12,912 nucleotides of DNA from Gammaproteobacteria bacterium. Lineage in GTDB: Bacteria > Pseudomonadota > Gammaproteobacteria > Pseudomonadales > Pseudohongiellaceae. The stretch is from the NCBI GenBank assembly GCA_002684935.1, contig NYWC01000098.1, positions 5,748 through 18,659 on the forward strand, given 5' to 3'. The notes under the pieces are model-generated. The model did not search any database, was not told the DNA's origin, and saw only the letters and a list, made by a program, of their open reading frames with translations. The position numbers and the translations under genes are program-made. Each line of letters begins with the position of its first letter. Position 1 is the first letter of the stretch. Positions 1 to 7,813 of this stretch are shown here, in pieces.

Positions 1-1806
1 GTAGCCGTTGAGCATTACTTCCCTGTCGCTGGTGAATACAGTGTCGATATTGCGTTGGAAACCAACTACCAGGATTACATCAAAGGGCTGGGTTGGGCGC
101 AGCTTTTGGAGATACGTCTTGATGGTCGCCTGCTGAAGCGCTTCAGCGTTGGCGGCGAAGCACCTGGTACACCTGCCCCCTTAAGCTTTAGTGGCACCGG
201 CGAGCCTGGTACTACCGACTGGGAACAATACATGCTTTATGAGGCTGGCGAAGACCTGCAGGTGCGCGCACCGGTGACAGCAGGGCCCCATATCATTACC
301 GCCTCCTATGTGCGGCAGCAGGTGGAGGAGGAGGGCATTCCGCAGCCAACACAAGGCGGCCGTCTGCCCGCCAACGATGAGGCCTATCTGGTTTATCAGA
401 AAGTGCATGCCGTCGAGATCGGTGGACCCTATATCACCAGTAACGACCCGGTTGATTCACCCAGCAGAAGAACTATTTTTTCCTGCTACCCAGAACAGCA
501 GGCGCAGGAGCAAGATTGCGCCACCAAAATCCTGAATCGCATGGCGCGCAAAGCCTATAGACGAAATATCTCTGCCGGTGATACGGATTTATTGCTGTCT
601 TTCTTCAATCGCGGTCGTGAAGAAGGCGGCAGTTTCGACAATGGCATCCAGTTTGCGCTGGAGTATTTGCTTTCGGATCCAGAGTTTCTGATTCGCAGTT
701 ATGATCAACCAGATCGGCTCGCTGCCGGAGAGGTTTTTCCTCTTTCAGATCAGGAACTGGCCTCAAGACTCTCATACTTTCTCTGGAGCGCTGCGCCCGA
801 TGATGAGTTACTGGCACTTGCCGCCGCGGGTCAACTGTCTAATCCTGACGCCCTGGCGCGGCAAACGCGGCGCATACTGGCAGAGAAACGTGCCGTTAAT
901 ACCCTGGTGGACGATTTCGCGGCACAGTGGTTAAACCTGCGGAGACTGGACGAAGTCAACATCAATACCGTGTTGTTTCCAGACTACGACGTCAGCCTGA
1001 TAGAAGCTTTTGCGCGCGAAACAGAACTCGTTGTTGCTGAAACCCTGAAACAAGACAGCAGCATCATGGAACTGATGGCAGCGGACTACACCTTCGCGAA
1101 TGAACGCCTGGCACAACACTATGGCATCGACGGCGTTTATGGCAGCCGCTTTCGAAAAGTCTCCTTACCCGACACCAGCCAGCGCGGCGGTTTGCTTTCC
1201 CATGGCGCGCTACTGACGGTCACGTCCTATCCGGGACGCACGTCACCGGTGCTGCGCGGCAAGTGGTTGCTGGACAACATCCTCGGGACTCCGCCACCAC
1301 CGCCGCCACCCAATGTCCCAATACTGCCTGAAGCGAGCAGTGGTGATGCCCCATCTTCTATTCGTGAACGCCTCGCGCAGCATCGGGAAGATCCTGTCTG
1401 TTCTACCTGTCACACCGTGATAGACCCACTCGGCTTTGCGCTGGAGAATTTTGATGTGATCGGCGCCTGGCGTGAGTTCGACGAAGTCGGCAATGCGGTT
1501 GACCCCAATGGCAATTATCCGGGCGGCGTTGAATTCGGTGGCTTTGCCGATTTGCGCGACTGGATGCTGGATCGTCCGTATCAGTTTGCCCATACCCTCA
1601 CCGAGAAGCTCATGACCTATGCCCTTGGTCGACGCGTGGAATATTATGATCAACCCGTCATTCGGCGCATCGTGCGTGAGGCTGCTGCTGATGACTATCG
1701 ATGGTCTGCCATTGTGTCAGGCGTTGTGACCAGCCCCCAATTTATGATGAGCACAGCGGCGACTGCGCTGACGCTTGCAAGCCAGTCGAACCGAAACGCT
1801 CAATAA
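1..1806 (+). CDS. DUF1592/DUF1588/DUF1585 cytochrome-like exported protein, 5' partial
   Basis: The frame is open from base 1 and ends at TAA 1804-1806 (602 codons), so the N-terminus lies outside the window. A TTG at 55 is only an internal codon, because the sequence before it (residues about 1-30) already reads as the family's beta-rich segment. Domains in order are DUF1595 (about 173-235), DUF1592 (about 245-375, with an LSDQELASRLSYFLWS-type start), DUF1588 (about 395-495, including the family's proline run before NVP) and DUF1585 (about 510-595). A single CSTCH motif at 467-471 (bases 1399-1413) has the form of a c-type haem attachment site. These domains are known from large planctomycete and gammaproteobacterial exported proteins that usually also carry an N-terminal cytochrome c segment, here cut off. 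The reaction is not established. It lies 15 bases before the DUF1552 gene, a frequent partner. The family call is secure and the function unknown. Confidence 0.93.
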   Translation, partial: VAVEHYFPVAGEYSVDIALETNYQDYIKGLGWAQLLEIRLDGRLLKRFSVGGEAPGTPAPLSFSGTGEPGTTDWEQYMLYEAGEDLQVRAPVTAGPHIITASYVRQQVEEEGIPQPTQGGRLPANDEAYLVYQKVHAVEIGGPYITSNDPVDSPSRRTIFSCYPEQQAQEQDCATKILNRMARKAYRRNISAGDTDLLLSFFNRGREEGGSFDNGIQFALEYLLSDPEFLIRSYDQPDRLAAGEVFPLSDQELASRLSYFLWSAAPDDELLALAAAGQLSNPDALARQTRRILAEKRAVNTLVDDFAAQWLNLRRLDEVNINTVLFPDYDVSLIEAFARETELVVAETLKQDSSIMELMAADYTFANERLAQHYGIDGVYGSRFRKVSLPDTSQRGGLLSHGALLTVTSYPGRTSPVLRGKWLLDNILGTPPPPPPPNVPILPEASSGDAPSSIRERLAQHREDPVCSTCHTVIDPLGFALENFDVIGAWREFDEVGNAVDPNGNYPGGVEFGGFADLRDWMLDRPYQFAHTLTEKLMTYALGRRVEYYDQPVIRRIVREAAADDYRWSAIVSGVVTSPQFMMSTAATALTLASQSNRNAQ

Positions 1807-1821
1807 CCAGGATTGATGCAG

Positions 1822-3156
1822 ATGAAAATCAAGCCGCAGAACCCGACGCCATTTGTAACCGGCAAATCACTGTCACGGCGCACCCTATTAAAAGGTGCAG
1901 GCGCTGCCCTAGCGCTGCCAATACTGGATGCGATGACACCCGCATTCGCACAGGCGCCCGGCCCCATCCATCGCTTTCAGACGGTCTATATTCCCAATGG
2001 CATGGCCATGGACTATTGGTCGCCGGCCATTATCGGCAAGGACTTTGAGATCACCCCGGTGCTGGCGCCTCTGCATAAATACCGCGATAACATGAGGCTT
2101 ATTTCGGGGCTGAAAGCCAATTGGAATATCGCCCATGCCGGCGCTGGAGGTTCTTTCCTGACCGGTGTCACCCGCGGTGGGCGCAATGAAACCGAGATCC
2201 TGGCTGATGTCTCAATGGATCAACTGCTGGCCAATAAGCTGGGGATGAGCACACAGCTGTCTTCACTGGAGCTGTCCATGGATGCGCCCGCGTTAGCGGG
2301 AGCCTGCACCGTCAATCTAAGCTGCGTTTATACCCATACGCTGTCCTGGCGTGGCAAGACGGAACCGCTGCCAACAGAGCATAACCCCCGCGCAGTATTT
2401 GAACGCTTGTTTGGCGACAGTGGTAGCACCGCACAGACTGCGCGCGCTGCGCGATTGAGCCAGCAATCAAGTATCCTCGATGCGGTAATGGATAAACTCG
2501 CTAGCCTGGAGAATAAACTCGGTCAGGCTGACCGTCACCTGGTAAACAGCTACACTGAATCGGTGCGCGATATCGAACGCCGAATTGAAAAAGCGGAAGA
2601 GCAAATAGACCTAGAACTACCAGAACTCGCGCAACCCGCTGGTGTGCCAGCTGAATTTGATGAACACATGGAGTTGATGCAGGATCTGCAAGTATTAGCG
2701 CTGCAGACTGATCTTACCCGTGTCATTACCTTCATGATGAGCAAGGAACAAAGTGCACGGCCCTATCCTCAGATCGGCGTGCCTGATGCCCATCACCCTT
2801 TATCGCATCACAATAATGTGCCCGAACTTGTCGAGCGAATGTCGAAGATAAACATCTACCACACCTCTTTGTTTTCCAGTTATCTCGATAAGCTGGCTGC
2901 AGTGAAAGAAGGCGACGACACGTTGTTGGATAATATGACCATTCTCTACGGTGGTGGCATATCCAACAGTACGATTCATTCAGGCATTAATCTGCCGGTG
3001 CTGCTTGCTGGTGGAGGCGCGGGCTGGCTGCAAGGCGGCGAACATCTCGCCTTCGATAACGAACCCACTATGGCTGATTTGCACCTTAGCCTGCTGGATA
3101 AATTCGGCGTGCAGGTTGACGAACTCGGCGGCAGTAGCGCACCACTGTCCATCTAA
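1822..3156 (+). CDS. DUF1552 family Tat-exported protein
   Basis: A 444-residue protein. ATG 1822 is preferred because AGGA (1809-1812) sits nine bases upstream; ATG 1816 is too close to it. The N-terminus carries a twin-arginine signal, SRRTLLKG at residues 18-25, then a hydrophobic stretch ending in AFA-Q near residue 43, so the protein should fold in the cytoplasm before export. The remainder matches DUF1552. It includes a long charged helical, possibly coiled-coil segment at about 215-265 and a C-terminal region with a histidine-rich turn followed by a YGGGISNSTIHS-type stretch. DUF1552 is related to the DUF1501/alkaline phosphatase-like proteins, but no catalytic role is established. It is almost always beside a DUF1592 protein, as here, which suggests that the two act together in the envelope. 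It probably shares a transcript with both flanking genes. Confidence 0.93.
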   Translation: MKIKPQNPTPFVTGKSLSRRTLLKGAGAALALPILDAMTPAFAQAPGPIHRFQTVYIPNGMAMDYWSPAIIGKDFEITPVLAPLHKYRDNMRLISGLKANWNIAHAGAGGSFLTGVTRGGRNETEILADVSMDQLLANKLGMSTQLSSLELSMDAPALAGACTVNLSCVYTHTLSWRGKTEPLPTEHNPRAVFERLFGDSGSTAQTARAARLSQQSSILDAVMDKLASLENKLGQADRHLVNSYTESVRDIERRIEKAEEQIDLELPELAQPAGVPAEFDEHMELMQDLQVLALQTDLTRVITFMMSKEQSARPYPQIGVPDAHHPLSHHNNVPELVERMSKINIYHTSLFSSYLDKLAAVKEGDDTLLDNMTILYGGGISNSTIHSGINLPVLLAGGGAGWLQGGEHLAFDNEPTMADLHLSLLDKFGVQVDELGGSSAPLSI

Positions 3157-3164
3157 TCAACAAG

Positions 3165-4622
3165 ATGACTGAATCAATCCAAAGGATGAGCCCACCCAAA
3201 AATTTTTCAGTGACCTGCTTTGGCAGAGGCTGTGCGACGCTGTGCATCCAGGTTCTGCTTGTGCTGGCCAGTTTTATGCTGGTCTCTCCTGCTTTTTCTC
3301 AAGGCATGCCTGCAGTGGTTAGTCTTGCCAAAGGGCAGGATTGGGATCGCCTTGAGACGCTGCTCAACGATGGTATCAGCGCGAACGCAGCCTATGGTGA
3401 TGGCACCACAGCATTGCACTGGGCCGCTTACCACGATAACTCCATTGCCGTTCGCTCCCTGCTTGCGGTAGATGCCAATGTGAATGCCATAACTGACCTG
3501 GGCGTCAGTGCACTCTGGCTAGCCGCAGAAAATGGCAGCCTTACAATTACTGAGCAATTATTGCAGGCAGGTGCCGATCCTAATGCTCGACTCTTGTCCG
3601 GAGAAACACTTGTCATGACCGCCGCCCAGAGCGGCAATGGCGCTGTGGTTAGTGCCTTGCTGAAAGCAGGCGCCGATCCCAATGCGGCGGTAACCCGAGA
3701 GCAGACTGCGCTGATGTGGGCTGCGAATCGCGGTCATGCCGATGCAGTGGCAGCGCTGGTTAAACATGGCGCGGATGTCCATGCCCGCTCCCTGGTGCGC
3801 AGGCAATATGTCAAATCAGAGAAGGAACAGGACAGTAACGACGTCTACAAACACTGGATTAAGCAGGGCGGCAACACAGCCCTTATGTTTGCAGCCCGGG
3901 GCGGAGATGTTCAATCCGCGAGAACCCTGCTTGAGGCAGGCGCACGAATTAATGATGTAAACGCATTCGGTACCAGCCCTCTCATCATGGCCGTGCATTC
4001 AGGCAATCTGGCCCTGCTCGAATTGCTGCTTGATAACGGCGCAAACATAAATGGTAATGACAGTGGCCACACTGTATTACACGCTGCGATTTTGAGAGGC
4101 AATTACAATGCCGTGCAATTGTTGCTTGATCGCGATGTGGATTTGGAATCAGTCGTGCTGAAAGCAACACCAGCGCGGCGCCAGGCAGCCGATTATAATT
4201 TCCATGACGCCCTCATCGGCGCCACACCACTTTGGTTAGCCGCGCGTTTCGCCGAACCGGATATCATGCAGGCGCTTATAGAGGGCGGTGCCGACCCTTT
4301 CTTCCTTCACGACATAAAATACCCGGGGCAGCGTATGGGTGAAAACTTCATGGTGGAGGAAGGAAAAATCTCCATACTGATGGCAGCCGTGGGCATGGGA
4401 CATCGCCGCCTGCGACTCAGCTGGTGGACGCCGGAGCGACGTGCGGGGCAATTGTCGCGTAGTCGAGAGGAATTTATGCTGGATGCTGTCAGTGTTGCCT
4501 TGCGAGCCGGAGTTGACCCTGCATTGGAAAACAGCGATGGCGAAAGCGCGCTGTCGTTTGCTAGAGCCCGTCGGTATGATGCAGTTGCCGGTTTTTTGGA
4601 ATCTATCGGTTCTGCACAGTAG
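3165..4622 (+). CDS. secreted ankyrin-repeat protein
   Basis: A 485-residue protein starting eight bases after the DUF1552 stop. No strong Shine-Dalgarno sequence precedes ATG 3165, so translation may be coupled. ATG 3186 (residue 8) is the alternative start. A Sec signal peptide follows, with a hydrophobic core at about 26-42 and likely cleavage near AFS-Q at 45. The mature part is about ten ankyrin repeats with clear TALHWAA, SALWLAA, TALMWAA, NTALMFAA and GADPNA-type signatures. The regular pitch is broken by insertions at about 207-235 (charged, RRQYVKSEKEQ), about 325-350 and about 385-440. Ankyrin repeats bind proteins, so a scaffold or partner-binding role for the two upstream exported proteins is likely but inferred. 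The C-terminus ends after one degenerate repeat. The fold is secure and the role is not. Confidence 0.93.
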   Translation: MTESIQRMSPPKNFSVTCFGRGCATLCIQVLLVLASFMLVSPAFSQGMPAVVSLAKGQDWDRLETLLNDGISANAAYGDGTTALHWAAYHDNSIAVRSLLAVDANVNAITDLGVSALWLAAENGSLTITEQLLQAGADPNARLLSGETLVMTAAQSGNGAVVSALLKAGADPNAAVTREQTALMWAANRGHADAVAALVKHGADVHARSLVRRQYVKSEKEQDSNDVYKHWIKQGGNTALMFAARGGDVQSARTLLEAGARINDVNAFGTSPLIMAVHSGNLALLELLLDNGANINGNDSGHTVLHAAILRGNYNAVQLLLDRDVDLESVVLKATPARRQAADYNFHDALIGATPLWLAARFAEPDIMQALIEGGADPFFLHDIKYPGQRMGENFMVEEGKISILMAAVGMGHRRLRLSWWTPERRAGQLSRSREEFMLDAVSVALRAGVDPALENSDGESALSFARARRYDAVAGFLESIGSAQ

Positions 4623-4666
4623 AACGAATCACCCTAATCTGCTTCTGCGAGTAGAGTGAAGAAAAG

Positions 4667-4707
4667 GGGTCAGAGTAAAAATTCAAAACTGTATTTCTAC
4701 TCTGCCC
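4667..4707. terminator. hairpin between convergent genes; possible bidirectional terminator and REP-like palindrome
   Basis: CAGAGTAAAAAT (4671-4682) pairs with ATTTCTACTCTG (4693-4704) with one mismatch and a ten-base loop. Outer GGG and CCC can extend the stem across a two-base bulge. The + strand transcript continues into CCCTGTTTTAG and the - strand one into ACCCCTTTTCTTC, so it could stop both the ankyrin gene and the convergent gene ending at 4720. The GGGGTCAGAGTAAAA head also resembles the palindromes associated with REP/RAYT transposases. Neither role is proven. Confidence 0.5.
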
Positions 4708-4719
4708 TGTTTTAGTCTG

Positions 4720-6444
4720 CTATTGCTGGAATCGTCCCTGATCAACATACTTCCAGTCCACCGCCCCGAAGAACATTTCATCCATACTCTGTAAGCCCCA
4801 GGGAACCGAACGGGCAGGGTCTGGGTTCATCAGGTTCTGGGCGGAGTTATCAAATGCACCCACCGCGGTGAACTTGGTGCCGGCTGGCACGAATCGCGGT
4901 TCTTTGAGTGTGTAGGCCAGTTGCCAGTTGTAGTTGTAGTTAGCAATATTGAGCATTTCTTCTGTAGAGCCATCAGGGAAGGTCGCATAAAAGCGCATGC
5001 GTTTGCCGCGGAAGTGCATATGCGGGGTAAAGCTGTACACATAGGCATCGTCTTCAATAACAATAGATTGAGACATTTCATAGTCCGGGTCATGGGGCGG
5101 AATTTTTACCCAGGTCGGAGTGAAATGGCAGGCGCAAGCGCCACTAGTGCGCTCCTGCGGTACAAAACCTTTGGGATAGAACCATACGCCGATGCGACTT
5201 TCATCAACGGCGGCTCTACCGGTCGTGGTGTAGTGCATCTGCATGGCGATTTTGGACCCTGCTTTCAGCAGGCCGCCGGTGTTGGGGGGTTCCATGCGGG
5301 GAGATTGGCCAGGTATGTAAGGCGCGATACCCGGGCGGTCTGGATCATCGCCGCCTAACAGCGAACCCCCTCGTGCTGCACCCGGAGGAATGATGCTGTG
5401 CAGCGTATGGTGCAGCACCGTGTGATCCCCAGGAATATACTGGCTCGCTCGAACCCAACGGTCTTCTTCCAGATCGACATCAACCAGCACGTTGTAATAG
5501 TCGAGCACTCCCGTTGCCGGAATTTCCTGCGGTGGCACATTAATAATCAAATCGGGTTCGCCGAATGCCCATTTAGAAGTGGGCCAGGTAAGCTGCGCCA
5601 GCGGATCTTCACCGCCATCTCGCGGCGAGCCCGCCTCTATCCAATGAACAAGCGTTTGCGCTTCACTGTCCGCTAGCAACATGTCGTTCTCGAATGAACC
5701 GATGTGGGGATCAATCTGCCCCGGCGGCATGCGCTTGGTCATCAAGACTTCTCTGATCATTGGCGACCAACCCTGCATCATGGCATAGCTGTCCATGGCG
5801 AACGGTGCGATACCGCTTTCGCGGTGACATGAGGCGCAGTTCTCGGTAATTATCGGTGCGATGTCTTTCTCGTAAGAAGGGATTTCCTGCTGATGCGCTA
5901 GGGCTGCCGAATAGTTGATGTGCTGGCCCATACTCACTGCCAATGCGGTGGGTATTTTCTGGTCTGCTGAAACGGCAGCTAGTGCGTTTTCGAACTCGGT
6001 ATCTACCGATCCCTGAAACACGACCGTGAATTTTTTCGGATCGAATAGAAGTGCTTCTGCAGTCCGTTCGATACCCATGGCCTCGCTGATGATCTGGGCG
6101 TCATCCATAAGTACGGGCAGGTCAATGCCAAACTCATCCATCTCCGCTCGCACAGCATCGCGATTATTACGCGCCATCGGATTAATCAGAAAAAACTGAA
6201 TGCCCTTTTCTGCAAATGATTCGGCTAGGCGAGCGTAGTCCGGCAAGGCTGCTTCAACAGTTTCGTCACCATTGGCCTGCACCAAAAACGCAATGGCCTT
6301 GTTGTTGTCGTACCAACTTATCTGGTGGAAATAGCCGAAATGGTCCAGCAGGGAGAAATCTCCTACTCTTTCCTGAGCCTGGGTACCGATACAAGCCAGG
6401 CAAAGCAGTCCGGTGCCAAGTATTCGTAAGTACTTATTGTTCAT
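4720..6444 (-). CDS. secreted thioredoxin-like / cytochrome c-like / copper type II monooxygenase fusion
   Basis: A 574-residue protein. ATG 6444 follows an AGAGA purine stretch. A Sec signal peptide probably cleaves at TQA-Q near residue 23. Residues about 25-170 resemble a peroxiredoxin/thioredoxin fold but contain no cysteine, so this part cannot do thiol chemistry. ENCASCH at 201-207 is a c-type haem motif followed by the conserved GIAPFAMDSY and RMPPG segment. The C-terminal half matches the peptidylglycine hydroxylating monooxygenase (PHM) fold: HH 345-346 and H404 in MQMHY correspond to the CuH site, while HMHFRG (H475, H477) and M557 in a DEM context correspond to the CuM site. All six copper ligands are thus visible. 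In known PHM relatives, ascorbate or another one-electron donor drives hydroxylation by oxygen, and here the haem segment could supply electrons (inference). The substrate is unknown. It is convergent with the DUF1592/DUF1552/ankyrin genes. Confidence 0.9.
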   Translation of the reverse strand: MNNKYLRILGTGLLCLACIGTQAQERVGDFSLLDHFGYFHQISWYDNNKAIAFLVQANGDETVEAALPDYARLAESFAEKGIQFFLINPMARNNRDAVRAEMDEFGIDLPVLMDDAQIISEAMGIERTAEALLFDPKKFTVVFQGSVDTEFENALAAVSADQKIPTALAVSMGQHINYSAALAHQQEIPSYEKDIAPIITENCASCHRESGIAPFAMDSYAMMQGWSPMIREVLMTKRMPPGQIDPHIGSFENDMLLADSEAQTLVHWIEAGSPRDGGEDPLAQLTWPTSKWAFGEPDLIINVPPQEIPATGVLDYYNVLVDVDLEEDRWVRASQYIPGDHTVLHHTLHSIIPPGAARGGSLLGGDDPDRPGIAPYIPGQSPRMEPPNTGGLLKAGSKIAMQMHYTTTGRAAVDESRIGVWFYPKGFVPQERTSGACACHFTPTWVKIPPHDPDYEMSQSIVIEDDAYVYSFTPHMHFRGKRMRFYATFPDGSTEEMLNIANYNYNWQLAYTLKEPRFVPAGTKFTAVGAFDNSAQNLMNPDPARSVPWGLQSMDEMFFGAVDWKYVDQGRFQQ

Positions 6445-6478
6445 TGCTATTTCTCTTCGAAGCAGGGATGTATTTATT

Positions 6479-6484
6479 AGTATA
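6479..6484 (-). promoter_or_regulatory. possible -10 box for the copper monooxygenase gene
   Basis: The - strand reads TATACT, five of six matches to the sigma-70 -10 consensus, about 35 bases before ATG 6444 in an AT-rich patch. No convincing -35 box sits 16-18 bases upstream, so this is a weak prediction. Confidence 0.3.
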
Positions 6485-6583
6485 TTACAAATTGGGGCCG
6501 ATAGAATGGAAGAAGCGAGAATAAAAAAGGCATTTATAGTAGGAAAAAGGGAAGCGGCCTCGCAATACTGCAGTGCAGAAAGT

Positions 6584-7195
6584 CTATGCTCTTGCTGTTG
6601 GGCGGGTACAAACTCGCTGCCACCAGTCGGTCAGGCTCGCCAGTGATTCTGGAATCCGAATGCCCAGCGCAGCCTTACCCATGACGAAGGCACATTGCGC
6701 GGTTATATCGGCGACGGTGTAAGTATGGCCGGCAATAAATTCCTTGCCTTCAAGTTCCTGGTCCAACCATTCCATGCTTGCCTGCATGTTCGCCATGGTT
6801 ACTTCGGCGAGCTCAGGAATCTGCGTCACTCTGCCTTTCCACATATCGCCAGTGTGAACAAAGATGGTGATCATAGGATTGAGAAGCTCGAATTCCATGC
6901 GGCGATGCCACATGTCGACCTGGGATCGATCCAGCGCATCGGTTCCCATCAGGGGCGGGTTGGGATGGGTCTCCTCCAGATAGCGACAGATGGAAGCGCT
7001 CTCAGAAATACAGCTGCCGTCGTCTAACTCCAGCACGGGCATCTTGCCCAGAGAGTTTTTGGCGAGATAACCCTCAGTCTTGTTTTCGCCCGTCATCATG
7101 TTCACCGGCTCGGTTGGTATGTCCAGACCCTTTTCGGCGATGAATATTCTCACCCGGCGAGCATTGGGAGAAGGAGGGAGGTCGTAGAGTTTCAT
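6584..7195 (-). CDS. glutathione S-transferase family protein
   Basis: A 203-residue protein of normal length for soluble GSTs. ATG 7195 gives the canonical start MKLYDLPPSPNARRVRIF and follows AAGGA at a suitable distance. A longer frame upstream exists but overlaps the previous gene and adds unrelated residues. The N-terminal thioredoxin domain (1-80) shows Ser9 in PPSPN as the likely thiol-activating residue, KMPVLELDD with cis-Pro53, and SESASICRYLEE, whose Glu65-Ser66 should bind the gamma-glutamyl group. The C-terminal helical domain contains the TVAD N-capping motif (160-163). The family conjugates glutathione to electrophiles in the cytoplasm. It lies 17 bases after the NIPSNAP gene, so the two are probably co-transcribed. 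The GST subclass and substrate are not assignable from sequence alone. Confidence 0.93.
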   Translation of the reverse strand: MKLYDLPPSPNARRVRIFIAEKGLDIPTEPVNMMTGENKTEGYLAKNSLGKMPVLELDDGSCISESASICRYLEETHPNPPLMGTDALDRSQVDMWHRRMEFELLNPMITIFVHTGDMWKGRVTQIPELAEVTMANMQASMEWLDQELEGKEFIAGHTYTVADITAQCAFVMGKAALGIRIPESLASLTDWWQRVCTRPTARA

Positions 7196-7212
7196 GGCGT
7201 GGATTCCTTGCC

Positions 7213-7680
7213 TTATTTGATGGCTGAATAGTCGGTGGCGCTCATGAAAAACAATTCTCTGTTTACGGGCACATTGTATTTTTCCCGCAGCGCCACCCAT
7301 TCCGGATCGGCGCGAAAAGTCCTGAAGACTTCATCGCGATGGGCACGATCTCTAAACGCCAACAACCACACGATCGTATTAGGGTTGTCTAGCCGCTGCC
7401 AATAGCCGATTAATTCGGCGCCGTGTTGGGTGAGCAGAGCCTGCTGTCTCTCACGGAAGCGCTGGTGCAGGTCATCTACACCGCCTTTACCGTTGACGGC
7501 AGGTTCTGCCGTATAAAATCGCAGTTCGAAACAGCGAGAATCTTCTGCCACGTTGTTGGCATAGCCATCTTTGAGAACGCTGGCGGGTCCACAGGGGTCT
7601 GGTGCTTCCTGAGCCTGTGCTTGAACTGCAAGTTGCAGCGAGAAAATCGCCAGCAGGGAAAGACACACCGATTTCTTCAT
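7213..7680 (-). CDS. NIPSNAP family protein with signal peptide
   Basis: A 155-residue protein. ATG 7680 is chosen because it begins a standard Sec signal, MKKSVCLSLLAIFSLQ, with cleavage after AQA near residue 23, and has AAAGG upstream; a longer frame adds 13 residues without a signal-like start. The mature part carries the NIPSNAP ferredoxin-like alpha/beta fold at about 47-150. It begins with FELRFYTAEP, has the typical GYWQRLDNPNTIVWLLAFRDRAHRDEVF block, and ends WVALREKYN. A Cys pair (one near residue 30 and one just before FELRF) could form a disulfide in the periplasm. NIPSNAP proteins are small dimeric alpha/beta-barrel relatives with no settled biochemical role. It is first in a two-gene unit with the downstream GST. 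The family is secure and the function unknown. Confidence 0.9.
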   Translation of the reverse strand: MKKSVCLSLLAIFSLQLAVQAQAQEAPDPCGPASVLKDGYANNVAEDSRCFELRFYTAEPAVNGKGGVDDLHQRFRERQQALLTQHGAELIGYWQRLDNPNTIVWLLAFRDRAHRDEVFRTFRADPEWVALREKYNVPVNRELFFMSATDYSAIK

Positions 7681-7709
7681 GATTGGATTACCTTTTGTAA
7701 ATAGTGTAA

Positions 7710-7730
7710 GTGGGGACAAATTTATTTATC
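7710..7730. repeat. GGGGACA-headed REP-like half element
   Basis: The + strand carries GTGGGGACAAATTTATTTAT just upstream of the NIPSNAP start. It looks like one arm of a palindromic REP-type element with a GGGGACA head; no matching second arm is present nearby. It shares its head with the elements at 4667, 9530 and, less well, 9843. The assignment rests on resemblance only. Confidence 0.35.
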
Positions 7731-7754
7731 TACTGATTTTTTTATAAGAAGAGG

Positions 7755-7813
7755 AAAGCAGGAAAAGCAATCAAGACTATTCACATATAGTCGACTTGCT
7801 TATCGCCTGCTTT
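7755..7813 (-). terminator. long imperfect inverted repeat overlapping a stop codon; likely terminator
   Basis: Arm 7755-7780 and arm 7787-7813 are complementary over about 26 bases with a six-base loop. Three perfectly paired blocks are AAAGCAGG/CCTGCTTT, AAGCAA/TTGCTT and GACTAT/ATAGTC. The 3' arm on the + strand overlaps the TAA stop (7812-7814) of the sugar dehydrogenase-like gene. On the - strand the stem is followed by TTTCCTCTTCTTAT, pyrimidine-rich but not a pure T run. A factor-independent terminator or mRNA-stabilising hairpin is the simplest reading. Confidence 0.5.

Noticed and set aside
1282..1310. Proline run that looks like a low-complexity repeat
   Set aside because: A PPPPPP-NVP stretch is a normal signature of DUF1588 proteins, not an expanded repeat.
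1243..1653. 136-codon open frame on the - strand
   Set aside because: It is antisense to the DUF1588/DUF1585 part of the first gene and has no recognisable domain.
5121..5150. CACACH-like cysteine/histidine cluster in the copper monooxygenase as a second haem site
   Set aside because: The spacing is CxCH, not CxxCH, so it does not fit a c-type haem motif; a disulfide or structural role is more likely.
4921..5358. 145-codon open frame on the + strand
   Set aside because: It lies wholly antisense to the copper monooxygenase gene, whose motifs are clear, and resembles no family.
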